Of a stretch of 64,000 nucleotides of DNA, positions 59,732 to 64,000 are shown in pieces. Made by a program: the position numbers and the translations under genes. Numbering within the stretch: the stretch's first letter is position 1; every line of letters starts with the position of its first letter. The stretch comes from Paeniglutamicibacter kerguelensis (GTDB lineage Bacteria > Actinomycetota > Actinomycetes > Actinomycetales > Micrococcaceae). The stretch is from assembly GCF_017876535.1 (NCBI RefSeq), contig NZ_JAGIOF010000001.1, positions 3,720,001 to 3,784,000 of the forward strand, in the 5' to 3' direction. The notes beneath the pieces were generated by a model, which was not told the DNA's origin, ran no database searches, and worked only from the letters and a program-made list of their open reading frames with translations.

Positions 59732-60577
59732 ATGAAGCTATCGCCGTTCGAATCCGAGTATGCAGATTCAGCCCTTCCAACATTTCAGGGTGCCCCAGCC
59801 ACACATAACGCGGTGAGAAACAGCGCGGATGCGGAGACTCCATGGACGCAGATGTCCGCTCTTTTGGGGACGACAGTGATCCAAGCCGTCCAAAGCTTCT
59901 ACCTGGCAAAACGGTCCAGTCAATACTTCAGTGATCTGCCGGAAAACGACGATCGCGTTGGTCAGGCGATCGAGAACATCAACAACAGGTTAATGCGGAT
60001 GGCGGTGCTCGACATCGCCGCGCTCAACGACCGCGGACTAGCAAGCAACGACCCCAAGAACACTCGGGTGGCGTCACTGCCCACAGCCCATCGACGTATG
60101 AAGCGGCATTTGACCGACGCCAACGCGTCCGCTGCCGAGCTGGATCAGCTAGGCAAGCTGCAAACTGACATCAACTGTGATCATTACATGCCGTTGATGT
60201 ACGTCCGCCACCTCCGCAACAAATGGGCAGGGCACCCGTCTCTGGATCGTCGGTTCGATGCCTGGGCAAGTGCCGACAAGACACTGTCGGTTGCTGCGGT
60301 GGAGGCAGCCTTGACTCGGCTGGTCAACAATACCCACGACACTGCATTGTTCGTCTCCTCAGCTCCTGCTCTGCAGGAATTTCGCCAGCCTCCGGCGGTA
60401 GCGAATCCCGACGGTTCTTGGCCCATGACGGTTGATCTGAGCAACGTCACAGTCTGGGCGGACCACATGCGGGATTCCGCCGATAAAGAGGTTCGTGCCC
60501 TCCGTGCTCAGATCACAGGCGAGACCAAGCTTGAGCGATCGGCCCACACGGAGGCTTACCGAGGTAAGCAGTATTAG
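59732..60577 (+). CDS. HEPN-like (AbiU2-like) protein
   Basis: A 281-residue, mostly helical protein. VRHLRNKWAGHPS (residues 158-170) contains R162-N-x4-H168, the RNx4H motif of HEPN ribonucleases and toxins. Preceding helices (ETPWTQMSALLGTTVIQAVQ, NINNRLMRMAVLDIAAL) fit the AbiU2-like four-helix pattern. HEPN proteins in such places usually cleave RNA during phage infection. No nucleotidyltransferase partner is next to it, so it may act alone or with the restriction operon. The ATG at 59,732 is preceded by no clear ribosome site (TTGAGTC). Confidence 0.65.
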   Translation: MKLSPFESEYADSALPTFQGAPATHNAVRNSADAETPWTQMSALLGTTVIQAVQSFYLAKRSSQYFSDLPENDDRVGQAIENINNRLMRMAVLDIAALNDRGLASNDPKNTRVASLPTAHRRMKRHLTDANASAAELDQLGKLQTDINCDHYMPLMYVRHLRNKWAGHPSLDRRFDAWASADKTLSVAAVEAALTRLVNNTHDTALFVSSAPALQEFRQPPAVANPDGSWPMTVDLSNVTVWADHMRDSADKEVRALRAQITGETKLERSAHTEAYRGKQY

Positions 60578-60848
60578 GACTGCGTAGTTCAGTGTCGTTA
60601 GGCGAACACTCCACAGTCACGTGACGGAAATCTAAGGATTTTGCTCCTGATCCGCTTTCGAGCAGCTGGAGAACGGCTGCCTAGTCGACCTCTCCCGTAT
60701 CGCGCCTAAAAGCCCATCCCACAAACGGTCGTTAGTGGACTAGTACGGGCTTTGGGACTACCGGTCTCCGGCTGTGCAAGGGCCGCCACACAGGCGGCCA
60801 TATCCCGCGCCACCGCAAAGACGAATAGTGGGTTTGAGCTCGGCTTTT
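60578..60848. other. Spacer behind the HEPN gene
   Basis: No gene is supported. CGGGCTTTGGGACTACCGGT at 60,748-60,767 also occurs at the left end of the mini-element (62,635-62,654), so it may be a fragment of the same kind of element. Confidence 0.45.
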
Positions 60849-60886
60849 CTATCCCGTGAGCGAACGAAGCTATCCCGTGAGCGAAC
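60849..60886. repeat. 17-bp direct repeat CTATCCCGTGAGCGAAC
   Basis: Two identical copies at 60,849-60,865 and 60,870-60,886, spaced 21 bp start to start (two helical turns), so they could bind a protein on one face of the DNA. Confidence 0.6.
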
Positions 60887-60938
60887 ACTTAACCTATCGG
60901 GGTAAATATCGGGAGACTGGAAGGTGGGACTGCAAAAG

Positions 60939-60970
60939 AAAGAGCATCCGGTTGCCGCCGGATGCTCTTT
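60939..60970. terminator. 13-bp perfect hairpin terminator
   Basis: AAAGAGCATCCGG (60,939-60,951) pairs with CCGGATGCTCTTT (60,958-60,970). The A-flank and T-flank make it bidirectional. Confidence 0.7.
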
Positions 60971-61214
60971 GGTCCCTAGCAATTCAAACGACCAGTAAGT
61001 CACGAGAGATTGGAAGAGATGTGTTGATTGATTTCCAGACTAGGACGAAGAAGCGGCGCATACAACTCAAAGTTGAGGGGTCACCCCGGATGTTCGCTGC
61101 GGGCTGTGTTGCAGTGGTCTTCCTGGTGGCTGGGGCAGGTGGGGCTTCGCCAATCGCATCCCCGGTGGACACCGACATCCCTGCGGTCATCAATCAGATA
61201 TTGGACTGATGGTC

Positions 61215-61288
61215 GCCCCCTGCCCATCGAACTAGATGGGTGGGGGTGCCCCCTGCCCATCGAACTAGATGGGTGGGGGTGCCCCCTG
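61215..61288. repeat. 33-bp tandem repeat of hairpins, two copies plus a partial
   Basis: Units 61,215-61,247 and 61,248-61,280 are identical, with a third start GCCCCCTG at 61,281-61,288. Each unit can fold: CCCATC-GAACTA-GATGGG inside CCCCC/GGGGG. Confidence 0.7.
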
Positions 61289-61355
61289 GGGCACTTCGTC
61301 AGAATACGGTCGATTAGGAAGCACGCGCTGCAACAGCGCATCATCCCAAATAGTT

Positions 61356-62072
61356 CTAGTTTTGGGTTCCTTCAGCGGTAGCAAAATTGAGATTCAGCGA
61401 ACCTAATTCTCCGACAATCCATCGCTTGCTGTTCTCTACGACCTTCGAGTTAAGCCAAATACCGTCAGCCAGGTCTTGGCCAATCACGAGCAGTTTAGTC
61501 GGAGACAATGGGAAGGAAATCGTACACACTTCCTCACCACCAGGTTCACACCACAGAAGAACCGCACCGTCTCCGGTAACAAGCCCGTTGGCTGGCCATA
61601 TCTCCCAAGGCCATTCTTCGATGCCAAGTTTGCTCAATCGACGCACTTCCGGCAAGTACTGTGAAAGAAGTATCAGGTCACCGAGATTCAGGTTGGCGTT
61701 TTCGTGCGAACCATCAGTTTTCACTAAAATTGCGGGGGCCAAGGTCTTAGCTTGATTTGCATAACGGCCACGATCTAGATGCATATCAAGGAATGCGACC
61801 AGCGCTTTTCGTTCGGCATCCGACAAATCGGAATGGCCGTCGCGTAATTTGTTGATAACTGGGATGCCGTTGCTTTCGACCTCTGCATAGGCTTGCTCTA
61901 GGTCGTGAGTAAGAATATTTGGGTCGTAGACGTAACTGACGACTGTGGCGCTGTTATACGATCTTCGGTAACCTCGACCATCTTGTTTGTCTAAGACTTC
62001 AAGCACGTTCTTTGCATTAGCCCACGCGCGAATATAGCTCTTTGAGACCATATGTGCGTCTTTCACAGCCAT
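61356..62072 (-). CDS. DUF4238-domain protein
   Basis: A 238-residue protein. The opening DAHMVSKSYIRAWAN and the segment VVSYVYDPNILTHDLEQAYAEVE match the DUF4238 pattern (His and Arg near the N-terminus, then a Glu-rich helix), followed by ALVAFLDMHLDRG. Function is unknown; such genes are often near mobile or defence loci. The ATG at 62,072 begins one base after the upstream gene's stop. Codon use is less GC-rich than that of the host genes to the left. It forms a two-gene unit with the small protein upstream. Confidence 0.72.
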   Translation of the reverse strand: MAVKDAHMVSKSYIRAWANAKNVLEVLDKQDGRGYRRSYNSATVVSYVYDPNILTHDLEQAYAEVESNGIPVINKLRDGHSDLSDAERKALVAFLDMHLDRGRYANQAKTLAPAILVKTDGSHENANLNLGDLILLSQYLPEVRRLSKLGIEEWPWEIWPANGLVTGDGAVLLWCEPGGEEVCTISFPLSPTKLLVIGQDLADGIWLNSKVVENSKRWIVGELGSLNLNFATAEGTQN

Positions 62073-62073
62073 G

Positions 62074-62487
62074 TTAGTAGTCAACCCCAAGGGCTAGACG
62101 AAGCTCTCTCACGTTATCTGCAATTCCAGCGTCACCATCGGAGGCCTCACCCTTTCCACTAACATCAGCTTCGGGGAACATTTTCGCAATTCGCTCAATT
62201 GCCTCTGCGCTAGTTCGCGCCTCGAGTGAGTAAGAGACTGCACCCGCCCTTTCCAAAAGAACAGCCAAGGCATGGAGCAGCGTTGCGCCATCTTCTGCTG
62301 CTCTCAAATCATCGATGTTCTCATCGCTCAAGTCCTGCATTGCATCAGCCCATGTTCCGCTTTCTACCGATGCCGGGGGCACGATTGAACTACGTCCGAC
62401 AAAAGTGGACTTGAGTGCGGTAGAGCTGGCCGGAATTGCTTCGTCGGGCTGGCCAAACGTTGACTTGATCGGGGCGGGTCGGGTCAT
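62074..62487 (-). CDS. Small unknown protein, partner of the DUF4238 gene
   Basis: A 137-residue acidic protein with a disordered N-terminus (TRPAPIKSTFGQPDEAIPAS) and a helical C-terminal part (DGATLLHALAVLLERAGAV, TSAEAIERIAKMFPEAD). No family was recognised. The ATG has AAAGGAAAAACACC upstream, a good ribosome site. Its stop is one base from the next start. The pair may be a toxin-antitoxin-like or defence unit, but nothing proves it. Confidence 0.6.
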   Translation of the reverse strand: MTRPAPIKSTFGQPDEAIPASSTALKSTFVGRSSIVPPASVESGTWADAMQDLSDENIDDLRAAEDGATLLHALAVLLERAGAVSYSLEARTSAEAIERIAKMFPEADVSGKGEASDGDAGIADNVRELRLALGVDY

Positions 62488-62635
62488 GGTGTTTTTCCTT
62501 TGAAGGTTGTTAGCCGGCCCCTGTGCCGGTGTCGCTTGTTAGTAGTCAGAGTCAGGGAATTCTTGGCCGTAAATGTTCCAGGGATCGGGTCTGAACGCGA
62601 TCCGTGCATCCTGCGCCTGGTGCCATGCGTAATCC

Positions 62636-62979
62636 GGGCTTTGGGACTACCGGTACAGCGATTGGCGCTAAGCACTTGATCATGATCGTTTAGGGGTCGT
62701 TTAGCGCAGGCGATCCATGTTGTGCGGAGTTTTGCCGGAAGACTCTCGATCACTGGTGGGGTGGCTGTTGTCAGTCTCAGGCCAGTGGAATTTCTGACTG
62801 ATGAGTATGTCGATGCCTATGGACGGTTCGCAGAGGAACCTACGAGGCCCGAGTTAGAGCGCTTCTTCTTCCTCGACGACGAGGACCGGACTCTGAGCTT
62901 TGAACGGCGCGGTGACCCGCAGCCAAGGACTGCGGTCTCTCGCTTAGCGCCAACCGCTGTATCGATAGTCCCCAATGAC
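62636..62979. mobile_element. Mini Tn3-derived element (about 345 bp)
   Basis: Left end 62,636-62,672 (GGGACTACCGGTACAGCGAT then TGGCGCTAAG) and right end 62,943-62,979 are inverted, about 26 of 30 matching over the inner part. Both flanks read GTAATCC (62,629-62,635 and 62,981-62,987). Inside is only a tnpA start, so it must be moved by a transposase elsewhere. Confidence 0.6.
62761..62922 (+). pseudogene. tnpA N-terminal fragment inside the mini-element
   Basis: PVEFLTDEYVDAYGRFAEEP then ELERFFFLDDEDR and FERRGD parallel the TnpA start ([37 protein letters not shown]), but the sequence is diverged, so it comes from a different Tn3 relative. The frame runs into the right end. Confidence 0.8.
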
Positions 62980-63218
62980 GGTAATCCGTTAGCGATTGAT
63001 TTTCTGCCACGGACACGAGGAAGGACTCCGCGTCACAGCGTATTTCTTCTCACTCTTCATTCGTACGTCCATACATGCCGTCAACTTTCTCTCGATTTTC
63101 CACGCAGCGGCACTTAGGCAGCGCACCCTTCTCGGTGAATCCGATCTCTGTGAAACGTCGAAATGTCACTCCGGCCTGCTTTGATTGTAGGAAATACAGT
63201 TAGGAACCAAGGGTAAAC

Positions 63219-64000
63219 GTGAGCAAATTCTGGTGGGTAAATCAAGGACAAAGCTACAAGTGGGAATCCGAGCTACGCATACTGTGGTCTCCGCTGGCTA
63301 CCGAAGGAGGCAAAAAGCAGCACCATTGGGACCGCATGGAATTGCTCAGCCCGGGCGATGTCGTCATCAACTACTCCGAGAAGAAGATCCGAGCGGTCAG
63401 TGAGGTGCTAGCGCCTCAACGATCAGCCACCAACCCGCACCTCGGGCTCACTGATCTTGAATGGCAGCGGGATGGACGAGAAATCAACCTCAGCATGCAC
63501 CTGCTGGACGTGCCTCTCGAGCTGTGCGACATCCCGGAAGAACTCCGCAGATCGTGGAAAAGCCCCGGAAGCCCCTTCAACATACACGGAGGCATCAACC
63601 AGGGATATCTCTTCGAGCTGTCGGATGACGCCGGCCTTTGGATCATGAAAGAGCTCGGGTTGACCGCGGAGCCCACCGACGACCTGGCCGACGCGGCGCC
63701 AGGCACCAGCGACGACCAGCTCGAATTGGTCATCGTGGTGGGTCCCGATGGGGAATTTACAACCACACGGCGCCCCGAGCATGCACGGCTCAAGGGATAC
63801 CTATTCGGCAATACGAAGCTGAACGCCTGCGCACTGTGCGGAAACGTGCTTCCCAACAGCCTGCTGGTGGCTTCACACATCAAAAAGCGGTCGGAATGCG
63901 ATCTCGGGGAACGCGGCGACCTGCGTGTTGTCATGGCCGCATGTGCGCTGGGATGCGACGCGGTGTACGAGCGCGGGTACATTGCGGTCGATCAGGCTGG
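63219..64000 (+). CDS. EVE-HNH endonuclease 2, incomplete at the window end
   Basis: From a GTG at 63,219 (AAGGG 8 bases upstream), 260 codons are visible without a stop. The EVE domain (KFWWVNQGQSYKWESELRIL, WDRMELLSPGDVVINYS) is near the N-terminus. The HNH module begins at CALCGNVLPNSLLVASHIKK (near residue 206-225), with further Cys in ERSECDLG-like and ACALGCD segments. It differs from the protein at 31,312 in having WWVNQ at the start and a shorter linker. It likely restricts modified DNA. The C-terminus lies beyond the window. Confidence 0.8.
   Translation, partial: MSKFWWVNQGQSYKWESELRILWSPLATEGGKKQHHWDRMELLSPGDVVINYSEKKIRAVSEVLAPQRSATNPHLGLTDLEWQRDGREINLSMHLLDVPLELCDIPEELRRSWKSPGSPFNIHGGINQGYLFELSDDAGLWIMKELGLTAEPTDDLADAAPGTSDDQLELVIVVGPDGEFTTTRRPEHARLKGYLFGNTKLNACALCGNVLPNSLLVASHIKKRSECDLGERGDLRVVMAACALGCDAVYERGYIAVDQA

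Noticed and set aside
59530..59733. Minus-strand frame with CPNC and another Cys
   Set aside because: Looks like a small zinc ribbon, but no start site, no partner and no family pattern; kept as non-coding.
60856..61209. Plus-strand frame of 117 residues
   Set aside because: It would run through the 17-bp repeats and the perfect hairpin at 60,939-60,970, so it is unlikely to be translated.
62484..62753. Minus-strand frame of 89 residues containing LSANRCTG
   Set aside because: The apparent match to the frame near 33,180 comes from the shared Tn3-type end sequence, not from a protein.

Overview
The window is high-GC DNA (mostly about 60-65% GC) with dense, overlapping operons, AGGAGG-type ribosome binding sites and frequent GTG/TTG starts. 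Protein content (DUF6153, F510_1955-type protein, actinobacterial Tn3-family transposase, CmtR-type sensor, MatC-type carrier) points to an actinobacterium, most likely a soil member of the Micrococcaceae such as Arthrobacter or Paeniglutamicibacter. The genus is an inference. No rRNA, tRNA or CRISPR array was seen.

Positions 1-19,100 are an accessory catabolic region with local regulators. It holds an amino-acid permease (cut by the window edge) divergent from an aldehyde dehydrogenase, an Lrp/AsnC regulator, an NTF2-like protein, a two-domain VOC protein, and an MFS exporter/importer. A convergent HxlR regulator has near-identical palindromes in front of its own gene and of the MFS gene. 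Next is a six-gene operon (opine-dehydrogenase-like enzyme, ABC binding protein, two permeases, FAD/NAD(P)-binding enzyme, AhpD-like enzyme) under a divergent GntR regulator. A MatC-type carrier, CoA-transferase and enoyl-CoA hydratase operon follows under a divergent IclR regulator.

Positions 19,140-32,290 are the left part of a defence or mobile island. It contains a PLD-helicase-DUF3427 protein, a serine recombinase, and an AT-rich four-gene overlapping operon (winged-helix protein, membrane protein, PD-(D/E)XK nuclease, and a TGT-like CxCxxC protein). That operon is the best candidate for an undescribed system. After it come an IS110 relic, an AbiEi/AbiEii-like pair, a secreted leucine-rich-repeat protein, and an EVE-HNH endonuclease.

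Positions 32,314-53,030 are one Tn3-family transposon of 20.7 kb. It has identical 38-bp terminal inverted repeats (GGGG...CTAAG) and a 5-bp target duplication, GGATC. It carries two serine recombinases with a probable res site, a Cd/Pb cassette (CmtR-type sensor, SPC-type P1B ATPase, LspA, DsbA-like, VKOR), full-length TnpA with an imperfect internal end, and a copper cassette (broken DUF302, SHOCT, multicopper oxidase, DUF6153, DUF305, BNR-type lipoprotein, GNAT, P1B ATPase with a CPD motif, PaaK-like ligase). A second, truncated tnpA start abuts the right end. The transposon sits between the EVE-HNH gene and a terminator, so it splits the defence island.

Positions 53,036-64,000 are the right part of the island. 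A restriction-modification-like operon has two methyltransferase genes, a GIY-YIG helicase, a frameshifted gene and a NucS/DUF5655-like nuclease. A HEPN-motif protein, a two-gene DUF4238 unit, a roughly 345-bp mini Tn3-derived element and a second EVE-HNH endonuclease (cut by the window end) follow.
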